Origin: Lachnospiraceae bacterium
GTDB lineage: Bacteria > Bacillota > Clostridia > Lachnospirales > Lachnospiraceae
Reading direction: 5' to 3'
Length of the DNA: 64,000 nt
Assembly: GCA_017427775.1 (NCBI GenBank)
Contig: JAFRSD010000049.1
Location: forward strand, 1 to 64,000
In this document: piece after piece, positions 54,823 to 63,424 of the stretch
Position numbering within the stretch: the first letter of the stretch is position 1
Layout of the letters: the number at the start of each line of letters is the position of its first letter
Position numbers and translations under genes: made by a program
The notes under the pieces: generated by a model
Database searches by the model: none
What the model saw: the letters and a program-made list of their open reading frames with translations, nothing else
What the model was told of the DNA's origin: nothing

Positions 54823-55476
54823 TTATTTCTTCTTCCAAGTATAAAGATTGTAGCGCTTCTCGTAACCGATGTTGGTCGCGGGACCGTGGCCCGGAAGCAC
54901 AACGGTCTCCTCCGGAAGTTCGTAAAGCACTTCCGTGATTGCCTTCAACAGTTCCTCATTGCTGCCGGTCGGAAAATCCGTCCGCCCGACGCTCTCCATG
55001 AAAAGCGTATCGCCTGATACAACAAGGCCCTCAGCCGGGAAGAAGTAACTGTAACTCCCCGCCGTATGTCCCGGCGTATGAAGACAGGTAACATACATGC
55101 CGGCGATCTCAATCAGATCACCGTTCTGCACGAACCGTTCCGGTTCAATCCGGAACACGTCCAAATCCGGATAACTCTCCCGGAATATGACCGGAAGCAC
55201 CGCATCGATATCGGAAAGAATCTGCTTCTCCTCTTCGCCGGCGATCACAGGGATTCCGTATTCCGCCTTCAGATTCCGAACGGCTCCGACATGATCAAAG
55301 TGCCCGTGCGTCAATAAAATCGCCACCGGCTTCATTCCCATATCCCGAACGGCATCCTTGATCGCCTGCGCATCGGCGCCCGGATCGAAAATCAGAAGCT
55401 CGTCCGTCTCCGGATTGCCGATCAGATAGCAGTTCGTCATAAGCGGTCCTACCGCAACAGTCTTAACTCTATGCAT
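54823..55476 (-). CDS. metallo-beta-lactamase-fold hydrolase, glyoxalase II-like
   Basis: About 217 aa. The zinc motif THGHFDHVGA (H-x-H-x-D-H), the later His in HTPGHTAGSYSYF, the Asp in VVSGDTLFMES and the final His in VLPGHGPATN make a complete two-metal site. This YcbL/glyoxalase II-like group hydrolyses thioesters, but the substrate of this member is not known. The ATG at 55476 has GAAAGGG 6 bases ahead. It follows the rel gene within 11 bases. Confidence 0.9.
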   Translation of the reverse strand: MHRVKTVAVGPLMTNCYLIGNPETDELLIFDPGADAQAIKDAVRDMGMKPVAILLTHGHFDHVGAVRNLKAEYGIPVIAGEEEKQILSDIDAVLPVIFRESYPDLDVFRIEPERFVQNGDLIEIAGMYVTCLHTPGHTAGSYSYFFPAEGLVVSGDTLFMESVGRTDFPTGSNEELLKAITEVLYELPEETVVLPGHGPATNIGYEKRYNLYTWKKK

Positions 55477-55487
55477 TCTGTGCCCTT

Positions 55488-57758
55488 TCACCCGGTGGTA
55501 CGCTCAATGTCGATTACATTGGGCTCCGCTGCAATCCGGTTGATGATTGCCTTTAACTGTTCCTTCCCGTGGATGGCAAATGAGACGTTGATCGTGCTGA
55601 CGTCGTTCTTGCCGGGTCTCGCCGAGATGGAGTTGATATTCACTTTGTCTTCGCTCAGAATCTTCATGACGCCGAGCAGTACACCGGGATTATTGCGCGC
55701 AAAGATACGGATTTCCGCATTGTAAATGCGGTCTTCCTTCTCGCTTGCATCCGCATTCCACTCCGCATCGATCAGACGGACTTTGTCGGACTCCGGCAGA
55801 TGGATCATATTCACACAGTCGGTCCGGTGGATTGTCACACCGCGGCCTCTTGTCACATAACCGATGATTTCGTCACCGGGAACCGGCGCGCAGCACTTGG
55901 AAAAATGCACCGCCACATCGTCCATTCCCTGTACGATGATACTCCCCTTATGATGAACGGAACGCGTACGCTCTCCGACATGGTCGGAAACGTTCGCAAG
56001 CACCTGGTCTTCTGTAAGGAGACGACCCTGCGCCTTCTTCCATTCCTCCTGCAGACGGTTAACGATCTGGCCTTCCTTAAGACTGCCGTGACCGATTGCC
56101 GCAAGCAGCGAGTCCCAGTCGCGGAAGCCGTATTTGCGGAGACACACTTCCTGGTATTCCGGCTTTAACAGGTCGGAAAGCTTGTAGCCTTTGTTCTTCG
56201 CGTATTCGGTAACGAGGTTACGTCCGTGCTGGATGTTGTCCTCTTTCAATTCCGCCTTGAACCACTGGCTGATCTTGTTCTTCGCCTGCGAACTCTTAAC
56301 GATCTTAAGCCAGTCAAGGCTCGGACCGCGGGAGTTCGCGGAAGTAAGAATCTCGATCTGGTCGCCGTTCTGGATCTCATAATCGATTGTGACTAATTTG
56401 CCGTTAACCTTGGCGCCGATCATCTTGTTGCCGACCGCACTGTGGATACTGTAGGCAAAGTCGACCGGGTTGCTGCCGACCGGAAGCGTCTTCACGTCGC
56501 CGGTAGGCGTAAAGCAGTATACGCTTTCGTTAAAGAGGTCGAAATCGTTCTTCAAAGAGTCGAGGAACTCCTTGTTGTCCGACATGTCGCGCTGCCACTC
56601 GAGTACTTCGCGGAGCCAGTTCATCTTCTCGGCTTCGCTTTCCTTGCTGGTGCGGCCTTCCTGCGCCTCTTTGTATTTCCAATGCGCCGCAATACCGTAT
56701 TCGGCGATACGGTGCATTTCCTTCGTACGGATCTGGATCTCGAACGGTGTTCCGTTCGGAGCGATCAGCGATGTATGAAGCGACTGGTACATATTGGGCT
56801 TCGGCATCGCGATATAGTCTTTAAAACGCCCGGGGATGGGCTTGTAAATCTCATGGATAACGCCGAGCGCGGCATAGCAGTCCTTTACGGAATCCACGAT
56901 GATGCGGATGGCGAAAAGGTCATAGATCTGGTCGAGCGTCTTGTTCTGGTTCACCATTTTCCGGTAAATGCTGAAGAAATGCTTCGCCCGTCCGCTGATC
57001 TCCGCTTCGATGCCGGCTTCCTTCAACTGCACTTCCACCTCGGAAATAATCCCTTTGATAAATGCTTCCCGCTCCGCCCGTGTTGCCTTAATGCCTTCGG
57101 AAAGTTCCTTATAAACCTGCGGTTCGAGATACTTAAGGGCAAGGTCGTCCAGTTCGGTTTTAATCTTACTGATACCGAGACGCTGCGCGAGAGGCGAATA
57201 AATATCCAGCGTCTCACGGGATTTCTCGATCTGCTTTTCCGGCGTCTGATACTGCATGGTTCGCTGGTTATGCAGACGGTCGGCAAGTTTAATAACGATG
57301 ACACGGATATCCTTTGACATCGCAATGAACATCTTACGGAGATTCTCGGCCTGAACCTCAATCTTATCCTGCGAATAATTGAGCTGCGTCAGCTTGGTAA
57401 CGCCGTCCACCAGGGACGCCACATCCTTGCCGAATTCCGCTTCGATCTGCTCGTCGGTTATCGCCGTATCCTCAACAACATCGTGAAGGATCCCCGCGAT
57501 GATCGTTTCCTTATCCATCTCAAGTTCTGCGAGGATAATCGCAACCGAAATCGGATGAATGATGTAAGGCTCACCGCTCTTACGGCGCTGGTCTCCGTGC
57601 GCCTCTTTGGCAAGCTGATAAGCTTTTTCAATGGAAGAAAGGTCCGTATTGGGACGGTACTTCCGAATGGTATCTAACAATTTCTGGTGGAGAACTTCCG
57701 GATCGGTAAAATCACTGGTCATACCGACACGTCCGGTGTCTTTCGTATCGTCACTCAT
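55488..57758 (-). CDS. rel: bifunctional (p)ppGpp synthetase/hydrolase
   Basis: About 756 aa, the single long RSH enzyme of Gram-positives. The hydrolase HD domain is intact (YIIHPISVAIILAELEMD, AGILHDVVEDT), the synthetase has PGRFKDYIAMPKPNMYQSLH with the RFKD charge pattern of dual-function enzymes, and TGS and C-terminal ACT domains follow (RTKNDVSTINVSF-like end region). The ATG at 57758 with AAAGGAGG 7 bases ahead is clearly the start; the longer frame is not. It lies about 130 bases after apt. Confidence 0.96.
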   Translation of the reverse strand: MSDDTKDTGRVGMTSDFTDPEVLHQKLLDTIRKYRPNTDLSSIEKAYQLAKEAHGDQRRKSGEPYIIHPISVAIILAELEMDKETIIAGILHDVVEDTAITDEQIEAEFGKDVASLVDGVTKLTQLNYSQDKIEVQAENLRKMFIAMSKDIRVIVIKLADRLHNQRTMQYQTPEKQIEKSRETLDIYSPLAQRLGISKIKTELDDLALKYLEPQVYKELSEGIKATRAEREAFIKGIISEVEVQLKEAGIEAEISGRAKHFFSIYRKMVNQNKTLDQIYDLFAIRIIVDSVKDCYAALGVIHEIYKPIPGRFKDYIAMPKPNMYQSLHTSLIAPNGTPFEIQIRTKEMHRIAEYGIAAHWKYKEAQEGRTSKESEAEKMNWLREVLEWQRDMSDNKEFLDSLKNDFDLFNESVYCFTPTGDVKTLPVGSNPVDFAYSIHSAVGNKMIGAKVNGKLVTIDYEIQNGDQIEILTSANSRGPSLDWLKIVKSSQAKNKISQWFKAELKEDNIQHGRNLVTEYAKNKGYKLSDLLKPEYQEVCLRKYGFRDWDSLLAAIGHGSLKEGQIVNRLQEEWKKAQGRLLTEDQVLANVSDHVGERTRSVHHKGSIIVQGMDDVAVHFSKCCAPVPGDEIIGYVTRGRGVTIHRTDCVNMIHLPESDKVRLIDAEWNADASEKEDRIYNAEIRIFARNNPGVLLGVMKILSEDKVNINSISARPGKNDVSTINVSFAIHGKEQLKAIINRIAAEPNVIDIERTTG

Positions 57759-57885
57759 ACTGAATCCTCCTTTCCGGGACGCAGGCTGCTCGGCAGCTGC
57801 AATCTCTGTTCTATGAGGGCTGTCCGTGACAGCCGCATCTTCGTCCGCAATCGCCGGTATGAGTGACGACACGAACGGTGATAAA

Positions 57886-58413
57886 TTACTTCCCGGGGTA
57901 TTTGATTACCGACTCAACGTCGTAGTTCTTCAGGCGCTTACGGCCTTCAAGTCCTTCGAGTTCCATCAGGAAGATGACCTTTACGACGGTACCGCCGAGG
58001 CGCTCTACCATTTTGATGATGGCTTCGATCGTGCCGCCGGTTGCGATGAGGTCGTCAACAATGACAACCTTGTCGCCGGGCTTAATGGCGTCCTTATGCA
58101 TCTCTACGGTCGCGGTGCCGTACTCAAGCTCGTAGGACTGCTCGATGGTTTCGCAGGGAAGTTTGCCTTTCTTACGGGCAAGCACAAAGGACTTGTGCAT
58201 GTTGTAGGCGATCGGCGCACCGAAGATGAAGCCGCGGGACTCTGCGCCTACCGCAACATCAAACTCCGTGTCCTTCAGAAGCTTCTGCATGCTGTCGATA
58301 GCAAGCTTCAGTCCGTCGGGATCCTGGATGACGCTCGTTACATCACGAAACATGATTCCCGGCTCCGGAAAATCCGGAATGGTCCGTACATAATCTTCAA
58401 TCTTCTTTTTCAT
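57886..58413 (-). CDS. apt: adenine phosphoribosyltransferase
   Basis: A 175-aa purine salvage enzyme that makes AMP from adenine and PRPP. PDFPEPGIMFRDVTSVI is the family start, ESRGFIFGAPIAY binds substrate and VVIVDDLIATGGT is the PRPP loop. The ATG at 58413 has GAGGG 8 bases ahead. The apt-rel pairing is conserved in Firmicutes and links purine salvage to the stringent response. Confidence 0.97.
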   Translation of the reverse strand: MKKKIEDYVRTIPDFPEPGIMFRDVTSVIQDPDGLKLAIDSMQKLLKDTEFDVAVGAESRGFIFGAPIAYNMHKSFVLARKKGKLPCETIEQSYELEYGTATVEMHKDAIKPGDKVVIVDDLIATGGTIEAIIKMVERLGGTVVKVIFLMELEGLEGRKRLKNYDVESVIKYPGK

Positions 58414-58498
58414 GGCGTAAACCCTCTTTTTTCCCATTTTCACGGGCTTTTCCGTGCGAAAAATCCCATTTCACACAAGCACCCATTCTAAAAATAAG

Positions 58499-58527
58499 AT
58501 TATAACACTAATTCCGTTTTTCTACAA
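58499..58527 (-). promoter_or_regulatory. promoter of the apt operon
   Basis: Minus-strand TTGTAG (58522-58527), 17 bases and TATAAT (58499-58504). No terminator is visible from here to galM, so this may drive nine or more genes. Confidence 0.6.
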
Positions 58528-58535
58528 CATAAAAT

Positions 58536-58566
58536 ATCCCCGGCAGTCGTCTGTACTGCCGGGGAT
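58536..58566 (-). terminator. terminator of the anti-sigma factor gene
   Basis: A perfect 12-bp stem (ATCCCCGGCAGT with ACTGCCGGGGAT) is followed on the minus strand by ATTTTATG. The apt -35 box lies only 9 bases further on. Confidence 0.85.
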
Positions 58567-58587
58567 ACCCCATCCTGTCATTAAGTT

Positions 58588-59592
58588 TTATCGAATCCGG
58601 ATTTCCTCACCGTTGATACAAATGCTCCGAATCCGTTCATAAGGCACAAACTGCCATTCTTTGCTGTCCTTTTCAGCGAATCCGGAAAGCAGTGTAAAGA
58701 ATTTTCTTGCTTCCATTCCTTCGCCTACGCCACTGCCTTTAGCGGAGCCTCCCATTCTGCTCAGCATACCATTGTTTTCATCGTAATACAGAACCGTTCC
58801 ATCGTCCAGCCTGATGTAATCAAGACGCAGTGTAAACTCCTGCTCCGCCTTCGCATAAATCACCATCTCCGTCAGCGAGAACCGAATGTCAGTCACGGTG
58901 ATCCCGTCCACCTCGTGGTTGACCGTGATCACTTCGCTCTTGGCCGTGTAATTGTTGACCCACTCAAATTTGGCCTTGTGATTCTCGGCATCCTCGACGG
59001 TAAGCTGCATTTTTTCATGTCCCAGGTCGATTCCATCCACATACTCGATTACATATAAATACCACAGTTTTCCATCTCTGCAGAACGGTGAAGCACCTCT
59101 GAAACATGCATATTTCTCATCAACGGCAAACACCGCCTCGCCGGTAATTTCCAGAGAATATTCACAGGCTTCATGAAGCCATCCGTCAGGTTCGTCCAGC
59201 GCATAGTCTGTACTGATCTCCGCATAAATGATATGTTTGTCGACTACGATGTCTTCCACAGCAATCGTCACATTCCCGAGTTTTGCGATAAGATCTTTCG
59301 TTATTACAGCCTCTTCCAGTTCCCGCGCGTGTTCTTTGGTCCCGAACAGTTCCAGGAATCGGCTTTCCTTCAGTGCCTTGGCTCCCGCCACAACCGTGCC
59401 TGCCAACAGCGCTGTGAGACATGCCGCAATCAACGCGATGCGGAATGATTTCCTGCGGTTTTTTCTGCCTCCGAATTTCTGCGTTGCATTTGTCATCTCA
59501 CATACGCGGGAATTCGTAAGAATCTGATCGGCCTCTTTGATGAAAGACTCATCAATTTCGGTCATCGCATTATGTAAATCCAATCCTTTCAT
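58588..59592 (-). CDS. DUF4179-type transmembrane anti-sigma factor
   Basis: About 334 aa. A cytoplasmic part of about 50 residues with a basic stretch (GGRKNRRKSFR) is followed by one membrane helix (IALIAACLTALLAGTVVAGA). The extracellular region of about 260 residues matches DUF4179-type proteins paired with ECF sigma factors. The cytoplasmic part would hold the sigma factor until a surface signal releases it. The ATG at 59592 has GAAAGGAAGG 5 bases ahead and starts directly after the sigma stop codon. The signal is unknown. Confidence 0.8.
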   Translation of the reverse strand: MKGLDLHNAMTEIDESFIKEADQILTNSRVCEMTNATQKFGGRKNRRKSFRIALIAACLTALLAGTVVAGAKALKESRFLELFGTKEHARELEEAVITKDLIAKLGNVTIAVEDIVVDKHIIYAEISTDYALDEPDGWLHEACEYSLEITGEAVFAVDEKYACFRGASPFCRDGKLWYLYVIEYVDGIDLGHEKMQLTVEDAENHKAKFEWVNNYTAKSEVITVNHEVDGITVTDIRFSLTEMVIYAKAEQEFTLRLDYIRLDDGTVLYYDENNGMLSRMGGSAKGSGVGEGMEARKFFTLLSGFAEKDSKEWQFVPYERIRSICINGEEIRIR

Positions 59593-59593
59593 T

Positions 59594-60157
59594 TTATCCT
59601 TCCTTTCTTCCAAGATGCTTCTTGAATTGTTTTTTCAGGTTATACAACTGGTTGCTGACATACTTTTCATCTCTGCCCAATCGCTCCGCAATCTCCGCAA
59701 CAGAGTACATGAACCAGAACCTTCCGAGGAAGATAGCACGTTTTTCTTTCGACAGATCCCGTAGATACTCCTCAATCTGTTCTTTCAGTTTTGAATCCTG
59801 TTCTGTCTCGTTCATACGATATTCCGGAATGCACTCGGACAGTTCCTCGTATGACGTCGTCAGAACATGCCCTCCGCGTTTTTGCGCCAGATTGGTCCGT
59901 AAACGCTTAAAGGCACAATACCGGGTCATGCGAAACAGATATGCCTTCAGATTGTCCGGGGCGGCGGCAGAGATATTCTTCCACGCGCCAAGATAGGCAT
60001 CGTTCAGACACTCTTCCGCATCTCTCTTGTCCGCAAGAATGCTTTCGGCAATTCTCTGCATCTGTGCACCGTACTTCTTACGCAGTTCATTAAGCGCGCT
60101 GTCTGAACCTCTCTGAAACAGTTCCACAATCTGATTGTCAGTTAAAACATCCTCCAC
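59594..60157 (-). CDS. ECF-family RNA polymerase sigma factor
   Basis: About 187 aa. Region 2 has DKRDAEECLNDAYLGAWKNI and YLFRMTRYCAFKRLR; region 4 has LSKEKRAIFLGRFWFMYS and AEIAERLGRDEKYVSNQLYN. I place the start at GTG 60157, where AAAGGAGG stands 8 bases ahead; the longer frame would translate that site itself. The next gene is its membrane anti-sigma factor. I could not define the target promoter; the upstream region has CTTTCA/TGAAAG inverted repeats of unclear meaning. Confidence 0.85.
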   Translation of the reverse strand: MEDVLTDNQIVELFQRGSDSALNELRKKYGAQMQRIAESILADKRDAEECLNDAYLGAWKNISAAAPDNLKAYLFRMTRYCAFKRLRTNLAQKRGGHVLTTSYEELSECIPEYRMNETEQDSKLKEQIEEYLRDLSKEKRAIFLGRFWFMYSVAEIAERLGRDEKYVSNQLYNLKKQFKKHLGRKEG

Positions 60158-60331
60158 GGACGCGACCTCCTTTCGGCAGAAATACCGGTGCAATCCGGCA
60201 AGATATACGGCTTGGGCCTTTCAAACAGTATTTCAATCGCTTTCACAAACATAGTACCGTTTTGAAAGACGGATTTCTTAATACTTGGAATTTATTTTAA
60301 CCTGTATATCAGAAAAGGCAGCAAAAAAACA

Positions 60332-60360
60332 GCTGCGAAGACTTTGTCCATCTTCGCAGC
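60332..60360 (-). terminator. terminator of the zinc-ribbon/small-membrane operon
   Basis: GCTGCGAAGA pairs with TCTTCGCAGC across 9 bases and is followed on the minus strand by TGTTTTTTT. Confidence 0.88.
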
Positions 60361-60379
60361 CCGTAAACGATATATTTTT

Positions 60380-60658
60380 TTACATTTGCCGATCCTGCCG
60401 CTGCTTCAGATACACTTCCGCTTCGCGCCGGGATTTAATGAACGCGCGGCCGGAGTAGAGCCGTTTTTCAAGTTTTTTGCGGCTCAAGCCGTTCTTCTTC
60501 TCACAGATTGTTACGCCGTGACCGAAATCCTTAGTCGTTCCGGAGGAGTCTCCGATGTCATTCGATGACATAATGAGTGCAACGACGATCCGGAGCGCCA
60601 GCCCGGCGCCGATCGCAATCCCGAGAAGGATGCCTGTAATCCAGTAAAACGCTCCCAT
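60380..60658 (-). CDS. small single-helix membrane protein
   Basis: A 92-aa protein. MGAFYWITGILLGIAIGAGL starts one membrane helix (about 5-27), followed by a basic cytoplasmic part (KKNGLSRKKLEKRLYSGR, REAEVYLKQRQDRQM). The ATG shares one base with the stop codon of the zinc-ribbon gene (TAATG), so translation is coupled. It probably works with that protein; no family recognised. Confidence 0.72.
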   Translation of the reverse strand: MGAFYWITGILLGIAIGAGLALRIVVALIMSSNDIGDSSGTTKDFGHGVTICEKKNGLSRKKLEKRLYSGRAFIKSRREAEVYLKQRQDRQM

Positions 60659-61977
60659 TATCGATCCGTCCTTTCTTTCACAAAACGATTGGTTGAAGTA
60701 GAACAAGTGAGCCCGATGCACTGTTTCATATGTCTGTACTTCCGGATTGCGGCCACCCATGTCCAGCTGAACAGGACCACGATAAACGCGATATAGTATC
60801 CAAGCGGTTTGCCGGAATCCTCTCCGCCATGGAGAAGTATCTGAATCATAAAATAGTTTGCGTAGGAAAATGCAACCGCCAATATCGGGCTGAAGATTGC
60901 CGCCAAAGCGACAAACGTAGCAATCGCCTTACGCTTCACATACGGAACGGCTCCTACCATTTTCCGTGTCTGACCGTTTACGAGAATCGTATACGGATTG
61001 TCTTCGTAACGGAAGGTCATAAACCATACCGGAAGCATCGAGTATTCCTCATGAAGGATCTCGGGCTTCAGTTCGGTATATTCCAGTTTCTTGTTCGACC
61101 CGGGAACCGTCGCCTTGACTTCATCGTCGAACAGCTTTACGGCTCTCAGACGGGCAAGGTTTTCCGCCTCTTCATCGTTCACATCGAACCGGTCCGAATA
61201 GAATCCCGAAAGGTATGCTTCGTGGAACGGAACCTTTTTCGAAGTATCAAAGGGCTCGAGTTTAACCGAGTACTCGTCATTGAACCGTGCCGAAGCTTCC
61301 GTTGTAAAGTTCTGCAGTTTGCAGTCCGCGGCGCGGTAAGCGTAATAGCTGTATTTGCCGGACTTGTAATACCATCCCTGCGTGTCCGCGCAATAGATGT
61401 CAAACAGCCAGTACGGAATATAGATGCCGCGAAGGCGGTCCGTCTGGAAATTCTTGATTCCTTCCGGAATGAAGTCTCCTGCATACAGACGCTCACGGAT
61501 AATGCGTTCCGCCTCTTCCCTGCTTACTTCAAACGGAATAATGGTATCCGGCTCAAGCCAGTCCTCAATCCGCTCCGAAGCGATCGTCGCCTGTCCGCAA
61601 TAGGCGCAAAATGAGGACGCCTCTACATGATTCATCATCAGCTCCGCACCGCAGGAACGGCAGGTCAGAACGTTCATCGGGATCGTTCCGCGAACCTTTC
61701 TGATTCCTTCCTCGGGCATGGCAAGACGGTCTCTGTTTGTATTTCCGACGGGCAATGCCCCCGCAGCAGCGGCTGCGGGACTATCAGTCCGGGCCTGACC
61801 GGCGGTTTCCCCTGCCGGTGCTCCTAAAGGAGCCGCATTCACAGGCTCTTCACCACGCATATTCCGCAGTTCGTCAACGGTATACGCCGAGCAGCAGAAG
61901 ATACAGCAGAACTTCTTAAGAGCAGGATCATATTCCAATGTCCATCCGCATCCGGGGCATTTGATCTGATTCGTCAT
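60658..61977 (-). CDS. double zinc-ribbon protein with two C-terminal membrane helices
   Basis: A 439-aa protein. It begins with a TFIIB-like zinc ribbon (CPGCGWTLEYD...CCIFCCSAY), a Gly/Ala/Pro linker, a second ribbon (CRSCGAELMMNH...FCAYCGQ), then a beta-rich domain with IPYWLFDIYCADTQGWYYK and LPVWFMTFRYEDNPYTILVN. Two membrane helices lie near residues 350-405. Such proteins are sometimes mislabelled as helicase-like because of the ribbons; I see no helicase motif. The function is unknown. Confidence 0.75.
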   Translation of the reverse strand: MTNQIKCPGCGWTLEYDPALKKFCCIFCCSAYTVDELRNMRGEEPVNAAPLGAPAGETAGQARTDSPAAAAAGALPVGNTNRDRLAMPEEGIRKVRGTIPMNVLTCRSCGAELMMNHVEASSFCAYCGQATIASERIEDWLEPDTIIPFEVSREEAERIIRERLYAGDFIPEGIKNFQTDRLRGIYIPYWLFDIYCADTQGWYYKSGKYSYYAYRAADCKLQNFTTEASARFNDEYSVKLEPFDTSKKVPFHEAYLSGFYSDRFDVNDEEAENLARLRAVKLFDDEVKATVPGSNKKLEYTELKPEILHEEYSMLPVWFMTFRYEDNPYTILVNGQTRKMVGAVPYVKRKAIATFVALAAIFSPILAVAFSYANYFMIQILLHGGEDSGKPLGYYIAFIVVLFSWTWVAAIRKYRHMKQCIGLTCSTSTNRFVKERTDR

Positions 61978-62178
61978 TGTCCTCCACCTTGTTGATCTTT
62001 CTTTTATAAGTACCGTTTCATGTTAAATGTCATTTACTTTTTCGGGTATTATATCATCCCTTTTCGTAGTTTTCAAGACCTATTTTTAATATTTTCAGTA
62101 ACAGTTTTTTTACGGATGAATCAGTTGCTGTTCCGACGTTTCAGAATCTGAATCTTCTACCCCTAAAAAGCGCAAAAA

Positions 62179-62200
62179 AGCGGATTCCGCTGAATCCGCT
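62179..62200 (-). terminator. terminator of the second MalY/PatB gene
   Basis: On the minus strand AGCGGATTC pairs with GAATCCGCT around 4 bases and runs into TTTTTTG. Confidence 0.9.
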
Positions 62201-62206
62201 CCGTAA

Positions 62207-63391
62207 TTACGGACAAATGTAAGAAAGCCTTGTAAGTGCCTCCACAAGGACGCTCTTCGGGCAGGCGGCATTGATCCGTTCAAAGCCGGCGCCTCCCTGT
62301 CCGAACATGCTGCCGCGGTCGAGCCAGAGCTTCGCCCGGTTTACGATACGCGATTCCAGTTCCGCTTCGCCAAGCCCCGTCCCGCGGAAATCAAGCCATG
62401 CAAGATATGTGGCCTCCGTCTCTGTGACGGAAACGCCGGGAATCCTGTCCCTGACGAAATCCCGCAGATAATCAAGATTGTCCCGTATGTAACGCCGCGC
62501 CGCCTCGTACCATGTGTCACCGTATGTATAAACTGCCTGTGCGGCTGCGATGCCTGCCGCATTCGGCTCGTCATAACCGGTCTGGTCTATTGCACGGATG
62601 AATTTAGAACGGATTCTCTCGTTAGGAATGAAGATGTTGGACTGCTGAAGTCCCGCGAGATTAAAGGTCTTGCTCGGGGCGGTAGCGGTAATCGTGAATT
62701 CCCGGAATTCTTCTTTCACCTCCTGAAACACCCTGTGCGCACCGTTCCAGACGAAATCGGAATGAATCTCATCGCTAAAGACGATCACGCCATACCGTTC
62801 GCAAAGCTCCCCGATAGTACTCAGTTCCTCCCCGCTCCACGCTCTTCCCACGGGATTATGCGGGTTACAAAGGATGAAAAGCTTTACCTTTTCCGTCTTC
62901 AGTTTCCGTTCGAAATCGTCAAAATCCATTTCGTACCGTCCCTCCGGACTATGGCGAAGTTCCGAAACCACAAGCCGCCGGTTATTCTTCCGGACGATAC
63001 TTTCAAACGGGTAATATACCGGCTGCTCGATGATCACGGCATCTCCCGGCTGCGTCAGCGCCCGAACCGCCTGCGCAATGGCAAAGCACACACCCGGTGT
63101 TTTTATATGCCATTCCGGTTTCACAAGAAAATTATGGCGCCTGCTCATCCACCCCGCTACTGCCTCGAAAAAGCCGTCTCCCGGCTGCGTATTCGTATAT
63201 CCGTAAAGGTTGCGGGCCGCCAGTTCCGAAAGCGCATCTTCCGCATAAGAACTCGTCCGGAAATCCATGTCCGCAACCCACAAAGGCAGAACATCCTCCG
63301 GATAACCCCGTTTCTTCGCGAAATCATACTTCAGGCACTTCGTGTTCCTGCGGTCGATAACCGTATCAAAGTCAAGATTTCTTTCCGTCAT
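62207..63391 (-). CDS. second MalY/PatB-type PLP-dependent C-S beta-lyase
   Basis: A 394-aa enzyme of the same family as the product of 35470-36645: LDFDTVIDRRNTKCLKYD, LWVADMDFRTSSYAE, NPHNPVGRAWSGEEL and the PLP lysine in APSKTFNLAGLQQS. It lies 33 bases after a trans-sulfuration enzyme gene, so here the lyase may act on cystathionine in methionine or homocysteine synthesis. The two paralogs differ clearly in sequence, arguing against a recent duplication. Confidence 0.92.
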   Translation of the reverse strand: MTERNLDFDTVIDRRNTKCLKYDFAKKRGYPEDVLPLWVADMDFRTSSYAEDALSELAARNLYGYTNTQPGDGFFEAVAGWMSRRHNFLVKPEWHIKTPGVCFAIAQAVRALTQPGDAVIIEQPVYYPFESIVRKNNRRLVVSELRHSPEGRYEMDFDDFERKLKTEKVKLFILCNPHNPVGRAWSGEELSTIGELCERYGVIVFSDEIHSDFVWNGAHRVFQEVKEEFREFTITATAPSKTFNLAGLQQSNIFIPNERIRSKFIRAIDQTGYDEPNAAGIAAAQAVYTYGDTWYEAARRYIRDNLDYLRDFVRDRIPGVSVTETEATYLAWLDFRGTGLGEAELESRIVNRAKLWLDRGSMFGQGGAGFERINAACPKSVLVEALTRLSYICP

Positions 63392-63424
63392 AGTTGCCTC
63401 CCAATTCCTCTATCAAACCCGGAA

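Noticed and set aside
35470-63391. The two MalY/PatB genes as a recent duplication
   Set aside because: They share family motifs but differ widely elsewhere and sit in different contexts, so they are old paralogs or separate acquisitions.
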